Source: Polymorphobacter_B sp038225475 (lineage in GTDB: Bacteria > Pseudomonadota > Alphaproteobacteria > Sphingomonadales > Sphingomonadaceae). From it: 64,000 nt of DNA. A model generated the notes under the pieces. It had not been told where the DNA came from, did no database searches, and saw nothing but the letters and a program-made list of their open reading frames with translations. The stretch is taken from contig JBBRRA010000001.1 of the NCBI GenBank assembly GCA_038225475.1, forward strand, positions 62,001 through 126,000, read 5' to 3'. Shown here in pieces: positions 27,812 through 34,941 of the stretch (the first letter of the stretch is position 1; every line of letters begins with the position of its first letter). A program made the position numbers and the translations under genes.

Positions 27812-28426
27812 ATGAAGCTGTGGCACTGCATCGATGCACGGTCGTTCCGGGCGCTGTGGACGCTCGAGGAAATGGCGCTGCCGTACACGCTCGAACTGCT
27901 GCCGTTTCCGCCGCGGTTCGCGAAGCCCGAGTATCTGGCGGTCAATCCGCTTGGCACGATCCCGTATTTCGAAGACGGCGCGACGCGGATGACCGAATCG
28001 GCGGCGATCACCCAATATCTGACGACGCGCCACGGGCCATCGCCGCTCGCGGTCGACCCCGCCGATGCGGCTTATGGCGCGTGGCTCAACTGGCTGCATT
28101 TCGGCGAGGCGACGCTGACGTTCCCGCAAACGCTGGTTCTGCGCTATACCGTGCTCGAACCGCCCGAGCGGCGTCAGCCCAAGGTTGCCGCCGACTATGC
28201 GCGCTGGTTCACTAAGCGCACGATCGCTGTCGAGGCGGCGCTCGACGGGGCCGACTGGCTGTGCGCCGGGCGCTTTACGGCGGCGGATATTTCGGTCGGC
28301 TATGCGCTGCTGCTGGCCAACCAGCTCGGGCTGATCGACGGGCTCGCGCCGGTCGTGCGCGACTATTGGGGCAGGTTGCAGCAGCGCCCGGGTTTCCAGC
28401 GCGCCAAGGCGGCGCAGGCAGCCTAA
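27812..28426 (+). CDS. Glutathione S-transferase family protein
   Basis: 204 residues from the ATG at 27812 (MKLWHCIDARSFRALW) with GAGGGA upstream. The N-terminal thioredoxin-like domain contains NPLGTIPYFEDGATRMTESAAI, with the cis-proline and the glutathione gamma-glutamyl contact (E-S); the C-terminal helical domain has FTAADISVGYALLLA. Substrate unknown. It is divergent from the Deg protease and its stop overlaps that of the DUF952 gene on the other strand. Confidence 0.88.
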   Translation: MKLWHCIDARSFRALWTLEEMALPYTLELLPFPPRFAKPEYLAVNPLGTIPYFEDGATRMTESAAITQYLTTRHGPSPLAVDPADAAYGAWLNWLHFGEATLTFPQTLVLRYTVLEPPERRQPKVAADYARWFTKRTIAVEAALDGADWLCAGRFTAADISVGYALLLANQLGLIDGLAPVVRDYWGRLQQRPGFQRAKAAQAA

Positions 28427-28722
28427 AGCGCGCGCGCGCTGGTCACGTCGGCGGCGGTCAGCGCGCGATAAAGGTGCGGAAAGCGCGCGCCGCCGCGTGA
28501 CACCTCCCAGCGCAGATCGTCCGCGACGGCGGCGACGCTGACCCCCACCAGCCACAGTCCCGCTGCGTCGGCGAACCATTTGGCGCGCGTTGCCTCCCAT
28601 TGATCGGCAGCTGACAAATGAATGAAACCGTCGCGGCGGTCGTCGGCGGACCCGGCGAACACACCGTCGGCGACGAACTGCGCATATTCGGCGGCGCGCA
28701 TCAGCTTGAAAACTTCGGTCAT
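28423..28722 (-). CDS. DUF952 family protein
   Basis: 99 residues from the ATG at 28722 (MTEVFKLMRAAEY). Conserved DUF952 features: the DRRDGFIHLSAADQ segment, LVGVSVAAVADDLRWEVSRGG, and FPHLYRALTAADV. The family has an ADP-ribosyltransferase-like fold by prediction but no established role. Its 3' end overlaps the GST gene by four bases tail to tail. Confidence 0.85.
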   Translation of the reverse strand: MTEVFKLMRAAEYAQFVADGVFAGSADDRRDGFIHLSAADQWEATRAKWFADAAGLWLVGVSVAAVADDLRWEVSRGGARFPHLYRALTAADVTSARAL

Positions 28723-28918
28723 CGCGTCTGCGTCTAGCAACCGCGACCGCCGCTTGGAACCCGATTGAAGAAGCACCGTGCATTTTCGACTTTTTAACCA
28801 CGTCTTGCGCGTCCCGCCGGGCGGCTCCTTGCCGTTCCGACCGCGCCGCAGCAGCAAACCGAAGTCGTTCTGCGCCACCAGCGCGGGGGTGCCGGAGCAC
28901 CCGCCGGACGGCACCAGC

Positions 28919-28947
28919 TTGCAATTTATTACCCGCGAGCGCATATG
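28919..28947 (+). promoter_or_regulatory. Candidate cspA promoter
   Basis: TTGCAA (28919-28924) and CATATG (28942-28947) are 17 bases apart in an otherwise empty 350-bp interval (28723-29073). Initiation near 28954 would give a leader of about 120 nt before the cold-shock gene, in keeping with the long cold-responsive leaders known for cspA genes. Apart from this I see nothing coding in that interval. Confidence 0.45.
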
Positions 28948-29073
28948 ACGCGCAGCCGAAGTTGCTTGCTACGGATCGCGGCGCTTTCGCGCACCTCTTT
29001 CGTCACTGGCCGCCCAGGCGTCTGCGCGCAACTCTGCGTGCGGACCTCTAAGACTATCTAAGGACGTTTCTAC

Positions 29074-29280
29074 ATGGCGATCGGTACCGTCAAGTTTTTC
29101 AACAGCGCCAAGGGCTACGGCTTTATCGCTCCGGACGGCGCATCGAAGGATGTCTTCGTTCACGTTTCGGCCGTCGAGCGTTCGGGCCTGAACGGCCTCA
29201 ACGAAGGCCAGAAGGTCAGCTTCGACGTCGAGAACGACCGTCAGGGTCGCAGCTCGGCCGTCAACCTGCAGCTGGTCTAA
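29074..29280 (+). CDS. Cold shock protein, CspA family
   Basis: 68 residues, one cold-shock domain. RNP1 is KGYGFIAP and RNP2 is DVFVHVSAV, with the start MAIGTVKFFNSAKGYG. It binds single-stranded nucleic acid and acts as an RNA chaperone. AAGGAC lies upstream of the ATG. IF-1 follows only 6 bp downstream, so both are co-transcribed, which would raise both products after cold shock. Confidence 0.95.
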   Translation: MAIGTVKFFNSAKGYGFIAPDGASKDVFVHVSAVERSGLNGLNEGQKVSFDVENDRQGRSSAVNLQLV

Positions 29281-29286
29281 GCCTAT

Positions 29287-29547
29287 ATGGCAAAAGAAGA
29301 AGCGCTGAAGGTCGAAGGCACCATCGCCGAGATCCTGCCCGACGGGCGGTTCCGCGTGAAGCTGGAGAATGAGCACGAGATCATCGCCTATACTGCGGGC
29401 AAAATGCGTAAGAACCGCATCCGCTCGATTGTCGGTGATCGCGTGCACGTTGAAATGACGCCGTACGACCTCGACAAGGGGCGCATCGTCTTCCGCGAGA
29501 AGACCGTCAATCCGCCGATGAACCAGCGCCGCTTCTTCCGCCGCTGA
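29287..29547 (+). CDS. infA: Translation initiation factor IF-1
   Basis: 86 residues. S1-like fold with MAKEEALKVEGTIAEILPDG, HEIIAYTAGKMRKNRIR and VEMTPYDLDKGRIVFR, all typical of IF-1. About 14 residues longer than E. coli IF-1 because of a basic tail ending NQRRFFRR. IF-1 closes the ribosomal A site during initiation. Directly behind a cold-shock gene and followed by a terminator hairpin. Confidence 0.94.
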   Translation: MAKEEALKVEGTIAEILPDGRFRVKLENEHEIIAYTAGKMRKNRIRSIVGDRVHVEMTPYDLDKGRIVFREKTVNPPMNQRRFFRR

Positions 29548-29558
29548 GACAGACTTTT

Positions 29559-29590
29559 CCCCGGGGCGGTAAGCCGCTCCGGGGTTCCTC
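29559..29590 (+). terminator. Terminator after infA
   Basis: CCCCGGGGCGG (29559-29569) pairs with CCGCTCCGGGG (29574-29584) with one G-U pair and a TAAG loop, followed by TTCCTCC. It starts 12 bases after the infA stop. Confidence 0.55.
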
Positions 29591-29608
29591 CAACCGGGAA
29601 GGCCGGGC

Positions 29609-29818
29609 ATGTCCGATACCGCGCCGCTCGTTTCGTCCGAAGAAGTCGCCCTCCGCGCCCGCGATTTCCGTATCGTGGCGTTCCGCGAAACCGACTACCG
29701 CACCGGCTCGGTCAGCAGCCGTGATGTCGAAGCCCCCGTCATCAACCGCTTCAGCGACCATGTGCTCGTGCGCCTGCCCGATGGCAGCAGCCTGCGCGTT
29801 CAGGAAAAGCGCCGCTAA
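29609..29818 (+). CDS. Hypothetical protein (69 aa)
   Basis: 69 residues, no signal peptide, no membrane helix. The C-terminal half (NRFSDHVLVRLPDGSSLRVQEKRR) looks beta-rich. No recognised motif. It follows the infA terminator and converges with the DUF4281 gene, overlapping its stop by four bases. Kept because the frame is clean and codon use matches the neighbours; could be spurious. Confidence 0.45.
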   Translation: MSDTAPLVSSEEVALRARDFRIVAFRETDYRTGSVSSRDVEAPVINRFSDHVLVRLPDGSSLRVQEKRR

Positions 29819-30252
29819 ACGCCGCGCGGCTGCCGCACGCTGCGGATCAGCAGATATGTCAGCAACCCGACCGGCCCCGCCATCAGCGTCAGGAACAGGC
29901 ACGGCAGCACCAGCCAGTGCGGCACGCGCGCCCGTGGCGCATCGTCGGTGATCCACGCGCCGGTAAACAGGTCGAACGCCAGATAGTGGATCCACCCGAC
30001 CAGGATCGCCTCGGGCGATTTGAACAGCGTGACCACGCCGCCGAGCGTGCCCATTTGTGCAAATGCATTGCCACCGCCGCCGCTGCCGCCCAGTGCGCGG
30101 ACCAGCAACACCGCATAGGTCGCACACAGGAACGCCACCACCCAGCGCGCGACGACCACCGCGATGCCGCGCCGCAGCGGCGCGACCGCCAGCACCAGCC
30201 AGCCAGCCATCGCGAGCGTGCTCGCCGCCGCAAATAGCTGGTCGGCGGTCAC
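29815..30252 (-). CDS. ABA4-like (DUF4281) membrane protein
   Basis: 145 residues with a GTG start overlapping the GMC oxidoreductase stop. About four membrane helices. The segment GWIHYLAFDLFTGAWITDDA is the hallmark of DUF4281, related to plant ABA4, needed for neoxanthin synthesis. In bacteria the function is open; sphingomonads make oxygenated carotenoids, but no carotenoid gene is nearby. Its coupling to an FAD alcohol dehydrogenase is notable. Confidence 0.8.
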   Translation of the reverse strand: MTADQLFAAASTLAMAGWLVLAVAPLRRGIAVVVARWVVAFLCATYAVLLVRALGGSGGGGNAFAQMGTLGGVVTLFKSPEAILVGWIHYLAFDLFTGAWITDDAPRARVPHWLVLPCLFLTLMAGPVGLLTYLLIRSVRQPRGV

Positions 30253-31880
30253 GCCGCGACAGCGAGGCGCGCTGCGGCGCGGATCATGTCGCTGGCTTTT
30301 TCAGCGATCATCACCGTCGGCGCGTTGGTATTGCCCGACACCAGCCGCGGCATCACCGACGCATCGACGACGCGCAGGTTCTCGATACCGTGCACGCGCA
30401 GTTCAGGATCGACGACGGTCATCGGATCGCTCGCGCGGCCCATCTGCGCGGTGCCGACCGGATGATAAAGCGTCGACCCGGCCTGTTGCGCATAGGCGAG
30501 CAGGTCGGCATCGCTCGCCGCCGCGCTGCCCGGCATCAGTTCCCCCGCGATGTAGGGCGCGAGCGCTGCCTGCGCGGCGATCTTGCGGCCCCATTTCAAC
30601 CCTTCGACGATCGTCGTCTGGTCGATCGGATCGGCGAGATAGTTCGGGCGGATCGCCGGGCGGTCGAGTGGTGCTGCGGTCTTGATATGGATCGTCCCGC
30701 GGCTTTCGGGTCGCAGCTGGCACGGCGCGAGCGTCAGTCCAGGCAGCTTTTCGAGCTCCATCTTGCCCTCGAGCGCCAGCTTTTCGACATTCATCGTGGC
30801 GGGCAGGATGTGGAACTGCACATCGGGACCATCGAGCCCCGGCCGCGTGCGGACATAGGCCTGAATATGCGCCGCCGACAGCGTCAGCAGTCCCTTGCGC
30901 GCGGTCGCATAGCGCACCGCTTCGCGCACCAGTCGCCAACCGCGGCTGAGCTCGTTGACTGAAACGCAGTCCTTCAACCGATATTGCACGCCGACCAGAT
31001 AATGATCCTGCAAATTGGTGCCGACGCCCTTCAGCGCATGCACCACCGGAACGCCCGCCGCCGCCAGCACCTCGGGATCGCCGATCCCCGACAGCTCGAG
31101 CAGTTGCGGCGAATTGATCGCGCCACCCGCAAGGATGACTTCGCGCCGCGCCTTCGCCTCGATGCTGACGCCGTTCTGCAGATAGCGCACGCCCACCGCA
31201 CGCTTGCCGTCGAGCAGCACACGTTCGGCCTGCGCGCGGACTTCGACACGCAAATTGGCGCGTGCCAGCGCCGGGCGCAGATACGCCATCGCCGTCGACC
31301 AGCGCCGCCCGTTCTTCACCGTCATCTGAAAATAGCTGATGCCGTCCTGGCTGACACCGTTGCAGTCATTGTTGAACGGAATTCCCGCCTGCACCCCGGC
31401 GTCGATCACCGCGTCCGAAATCGGATGCGTATCGCGCGGGTCGGACACGTTGAGCGGGCCGTCATTGCCGTGCAGCTCGTCGGCAAGGCGCTCATTGCCC
31501 TCGGCGCGCTTGAAATACGGCAGCACATCGGCATGGCTCCAGCCGGTGCAGCCCAGCTGCGCCCAGCGGTCATAGTCCGCGCTTTGCCCGCGCACATACA
31601 GCAGCCCGTTGATCGACGACGACCCGCCGAGCACCTTGCCGCGCGGCCAGACATGCGGGCGGTTGCCCGAAGTCGGATCGGGCTCGGTCTCGTACAGCCA
31701 GTTGACCGACGGATCCTTGAGCGTCTTCGAATAGCCGATCGGAATATGGATCATCGGGTTGGTGTCCTTGCCGCCCGCCTCGAGCAGCAACACCGTCGTC
31801 GTCCCGTCAGCCGTCAGCCGATTCGCCAGCACACACCCCGCGCTGCCGGCACCCACGACGATATAATCGAACTCGATCAT
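30249..31880 (-). CDS. GMC family FAD-dependent alcohol dehydrogenase (AlkJ/choline dehydrogenase-like)
   Basis: 543 residues. N-terminal FAD motif FDYIVVGAGSAGCVLANRL, the GMC signature 1 region GKVLGGSSSINGLLYVRG, signature 2 GGAINSPQLLELSGIG, and the C-terminal catalytic region YHPVGTAQMG ending in NTNAPTVMIAEKASDMI. It would oxidise an alcohol to an aldehyde. Together with the CYP153 and ferredoxin genes upstream on the same strand it likely handles the alkanols made by terminal hydroxylation, as AlkJ does. Choline or another alcohol remains possible. Confidence 0.87.
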   Translation of the reverse strand: MIEFDYIVVGAGSAGCVLANRLTADGTTTVLLLEAGGKDTNPMIHIPIGYSKTLKDPSVNWLYETEPDPTSGNRPHVWPRGKVLGGSSSINGLLYVRGQSADYDRWAQLGCTGWSHADVLPYFKRAEGNERLADELHGNDGPLNVSDPRDTHPISDAVIDAGVQAGIPFNNDCNGVSQDGISYFQMTVKNGRRWSTAMAYLRPALARANLRVEVRAQAERVLLDGKRAVGVRYLQNGVSIEAKARREVILAGGAINSPQLLELSGIGDPEVLAAAGVPVVHALKGVGTNLQDHYLVGVQYRLKDCVSVNELSRGWRLVREAVRYATARKGLLTLSAAHIQAYVRTRPGLDGPDVQFHILPATMNVEKLALEGKMELEKLPGLTLAPCQLRPESRGTIHIKTAAPLDRPAIRPNYLADPIDQTTIVEGLKWGRKIAAQAALAPYIAGELMPGSAAASDADLLAYAQQAGSTLYHPVGTAQMGRASDPMTVVDPELRVHGIENLRVVDASVMPRLVSGNTNAPTVMIAEKASDMIRAAARLAVAA

Positions 31881-32017
31881 TGGCCGATCTCCCCCGCCAC
31901 CCGGCTTACTGCCGGTTGTGGCGTATCAAGCATCATACATGCCGCGCGCCGAAGCGCTACGGGGTCAAGCGCCGCGGTTTAGGGGTGCACGCGGCAGTAT
32001 CAGCCGCACGAAGCGCC

Positions 32018-32338
32018 TCAATGCTGCCCCGCCGGCATCCGCACCACCACCCCGTCGAGCGCGGCGCTGGCCATGATCTGACAGCACAACCTGCTGTCGG
32101 GGGCGACACCCTCGGCGAATTCGAGCATCGCCGATTCCATTTCGGTGCGTTCGCCGGTGCGGTCGAGCCACGCGGCGTCGACATGGACATGGCAGGTCGC
32201 GCACGCGCAATTGCCGCCGCAATCGCCGTCGATGCCGGGCACGCCGTTCGAAACCGCACCCTCCATCAACGAAACGCCGGTGGCCACGTCGATGGCATGC
32301 GCAGTGCCATCGTGTTCGATGTAATTGACGATCGGCAT
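32018..32338 (-). CDS. 2Fe-2S ferredoxin, partner of the P450
   Basis: 106 residues. Cluster ligands follow the adrenodoxin/putidaredoxin pattern: C-x5-C-x2-C in DCGGNCACATCHVHV, and the last cysteine in SRLCCQIMAS. It carries electrons to the adjacent cytochrome P450, whose stop lies 9 bp upstream. The cognate FAD-dependent ferredoxin reductase is not found in the window. Confidence 0.93.
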   Translation of the reverse strand: MPIVNYIEHDGTAHAIDVATGVSLMEGAVSNGVPGIDGDCGGNCACATCHVHVDAAWLDRTGERTEMESAMLEFAEGVAPDSRLCCQIMASAALDGVVVRMPAGQH

Positions 32339-32347
32339 TGTTATCCT

Positions 32348-33616
32348 TCAGGCGGGAATGCGGACGGGCAGCGTTTCATAGCCCTTGACGAACGCCGAGG
32401 GCACCCGCGTCGGTGGCCCCATCACCTCGATCTTGGGCCAGCGCTTGAGGATTTCCTCCCACACGATGCGCAGCTGCATTTCGGCGAGCCGGTTGCCGAC
32501 GCAGCGGTGGATGCCGAAACCGAACGACAGATGCTGGCGCGGCCGCGCGCGGTCGATCACGAAGGCGTTCGGGTTTTCGATCGCGCGCTCGTCGCGGTTG
32601 CCTGAAACATACCACATCACGACGCGGTCACCCTTTTTGATCGAATGCCCCTGGAACTCGACATCCTCGAGCGCGGTGCGGCGCATGTGCGCGAGCGGCG
32701 TCTGATAGCGGATGATTTCGGGAACCATCGTCTCGACCAGCGCCGGGTTGGCGCGCAGCTTGGCATATTGGTCGGGGTTCTCGCTCAGCGCGAGCAGCCC
32801 GCCGGTGATCGAATTGCGCGTCGTATCGTTGCCGCCGACGATCAGCAGGATCAGGTTGCCGAGATATTCCATCGGGATCATGTCACGCGTCGCCGGATTG
32901 TGCGCGAGCATCGACACGAGGTCGTTGCCCGGCTCCTTGTTGACGCGCTCGTTCCACAGCCCGGTGAAATACATCAGGCATTCGAGCAGATGCCCTTCGC
33001 GCTCGGCCTTGGTCGGGTTGCCGGGGATCGTCTCGTCCTTGGTCGCCATATCGGACCAGAAGGTCAGCTTGCGGCGGTCCTCCCAAGGGAAATCGAACAG
33101 CGTCGCGAGCATCTGCGTGGTCAGCTCGACCGAAACACGGTCGACCCAGTCGAACGTCTCGCCGATCGGCAGATTGTCGAAGATCGCCTGCGCGCGCTCG
33201 CGAATCAGCACTTCCATCTTGGCAAGGTTGAGCGGCGACACGATCGGCGACACCGCCTTGCGCTGCACGTCGTGCTTGGGCGGGTCCATCGCGATGAACA
33301 TCGGCAGGATGAAATCCTTGTCCATGTCGCGCGCAGTAATGCCGCCGAGATGCGCGTCCGACGAAAAGCGCGCATGATCGGTGTCGATCGCCATGATATC
33401 GGCATAGCGCGTGATCGACCAGTAAGGCCCGAAGCGGCCGTTGGCGCAGTAGTGCACCGGCGCTTCGTTGCGCAGCCGCTCGAAAAACGGCCAGTGCGTG
33501 TTGTTCCGGAACCGCTCGGGGTCGGTCATGTCGATGTCGGCAAGCGGCATCGCCTGCGCTTCGGCGCGCGCCTCCGCCAACGGGTCGAAATCCGGTTCGA
33601 TTGCGCGAGTCGCCAT
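32348..33616 (-). CDS. Cytochrome P450, CYP153 family alkane hydroxylase
   Basis: 422 residues from the ATG at 33616 (MATRAIEPDFDPLAEA) behind GGGAG. The oxygen-binding I-helix is VGGNDTTRNS, the K-helix PEIIRYQTPLAHMRRTA, and the heme cysteine lies in FGFGIHRCVGNRLAEMQ. The MTDPERFRNNTHWPFFERLR N-terminus and the overall length are characteristic of CYP153 terminal alkane/fatty acid hydroxylases. Gene order P450-ferredoxin-alcohol dehydrogenase supports a hydrocarbon-oxidation operon. Subfamily and chain length preference are not determinable here. Confidence 0.9.
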   Translation of the reverse strand: MATRAIEPDFDPLAEARAEAQAMPLADIDMTDPERFRNNTHWPFFERLRNEAPVHYCANGRFGPYWSITRYADIMAIDTDHARFSSDAHLGGITARDMDKDFILPMFIAMDPPKHDVQRKAVSPIVSPLNLAKMEVLIRERAQAIFDNLPIGETFDWVDRVSVELTTQMLATLFDFPWEDRRKLTFWSDMATKDETIPGNPTKAEREGHLLECLMYFTGLWNERVNKEPGNDLVSMLAHNPATRDMIPMEYLGNLILLIVGGNDTTRNSITGGLLALSENPDQYAKLRANPALVETMVPEIIRYQTPLAHMRRTALEDVEFQGHSIKKGDRVVMWYVSGNRDERAIENPNAFVIDRARPRQHLSFGFGIHRCVGNRLAEMQLRIVWEEILKRWPKIEVMGPPTRVPSAFVKGYETLPVRIPA

Positions 33617-33731
33617 GACGTATCTCCCACCCCGCCGCTGATCCGGCTTATACGGACCAGGATAACGCAAAACATCCGGTGAGTCCTGCTCAATTTGACC
33701 CGATACGGCGACCGCCGGTACCAGTCTGCAC

Positions 33732-34769
33732 ATGACGATCCAGACCCTGACGATCCGCCGCCCCGATGACTGGCATGTCCACCTGCGCGACGGGCCGATG
33801 CTCGCGGCGGTGGCGAACTATACCGCGCAGCAGTTCGCGCGCGCCGTCATCATGCCCAACCTGCGCCCGCCGGTCGTCACCGCTGCAGATGCGCGCGCCT
33901 ACCGCGACCGCATCCGCGCCGCAGTCTCGCCCGAATACACGTTCGAGCCGTTGATGACCGCGTATCTGACCGACGCCACCGACCCCGACGAACTGGCGCA
34001 CGGCCATAGCGAAGGCGTGTTCACCGCTGCCAAGCTGTACCCCGCCAACGCGACCACCAACTCGGCCGCCGGCGTCACCGACATCGCGCGGCTGCGCCCG
34101 GTGTTCGAACGCATGCAGCGGCTCGGCATGCCGCTGCTGGTCCACGGCGAAGTGACCGACGCCCATGTCGACATCTTCGACCGCGAGGCGGTGTTCATCG
34201 AGCAGTCGCTCGCGCCGCTGGTCGCCGACTTCCCGGCGCTCAAGGTGGTCTTCGAACATATCACCACCTTGCAGGCGGTCGATTTCGTCATGGCCAGCGG
34301 CGCGCAGGTCGCCGCGACGATCACGCCGCATCACCTCGAACACAGCCGCAACGCGATGTTCGCCGGTGGTATCCACCCGCACCTCTATTGCCTGCCGGTG
34401 CTCAAGCGCGAGCCGCACCGGCGGGCGCTGCGGCGCGCGGCGGTTTCGGGCAATGCCAAGTTTTTCCTCGGCACCGATTCGGCCCCGCACGCGATCGAGA
34501 CCAAGGAAACCGCGTGCGGCTGCGCCGGAGTGTTCAGCGCGCCCGCCGCGCTCGCCAGCTATGCCAAGGTTTTCGCTGAAGAATACGCGCTCGACCGGCT
34601 CGAGGGATTTGCCTCGGAGTTCGGTCCGGCATTTTACGGCCTGCCGCTCAATGCCGGCACCGTGACGCTCGAACGCAGCAGTCTCGCCGAACCCGAGCAC
34701 CTGCAGGCGGCGGGCAGTTTACTCGTGCCCTTTCATGCCGGATCGGTGATCGGCTGGCGAGTTCGCTGA
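33732..34769 (+). CDS. pyrC: Dihydroorotase (class II)
   Basis: 345 residues. Zinc-binding DDWHVHLRDG near the N-terminus, the carbamylated lysine region FTAAKLYPANATTNS, LLVHGEV and EHITT with metal-binding histidines, ITPHHLEHSRNAMF, and the catalytic aspartate in LGTDSAPHAIETKE. It cyclises carbamoyl-aspartate to dihydroorotate in pyrimidine synthesis. Divergent from the CYP153 gene; monocistronic. Confidence 0.95.
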   Translation: MTIQTLTIRRPDDWHVHLRDGPMLAAVANYTAQQFARAVIMPNLRPPVVTAADARAYRDRIRAAVSPEYTFEPLMTAYLTDATDPDELAHGHSEGVFTAAKLYPANATTNSAAGVTDIARLRPVFERMQRLGMPLLVHGEVTDAHVDIFDREAVFIEQSLAPLVADFPALKVVFEHITTLQAVDFVMASGAQVAATITPHHLEHSRNAMFAGGIHPHLYCLPVLKREPHRRALRRAAVSGNAKFFLGTDSAPHAIETKETACGCAGVFSAPAALASYAKVFAEEYALDRLEGFASEFGPAFYGLPLNAGTVTLERSSLAEPEHLQAAGSLLVPFHAGSVIGWRVR

Positions 34770-34941
34770 TTCTAATAGATAAATTGCGCTACCATAGATG
34801 AACGGAATATTAGCCTGGTAACCTGACGTTAACTCTTCACTATCCTTGACAACCTATTGCTTTAGTTAGGTCATGTCTGATATGGAATGAGCCGTGCCAA
34901 ATCAGTCGTTTCGGCTGACCAGGCGACGGGGCGAGGTGGGC

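Noticed and set aside
34846..34893. Promoter for the TadG-like gene from TTGACA at 34846
   Set aside because: The -35 matches perfectly but no acceptable -10 is found at 16-18 bases; too weak to list as a promoter.
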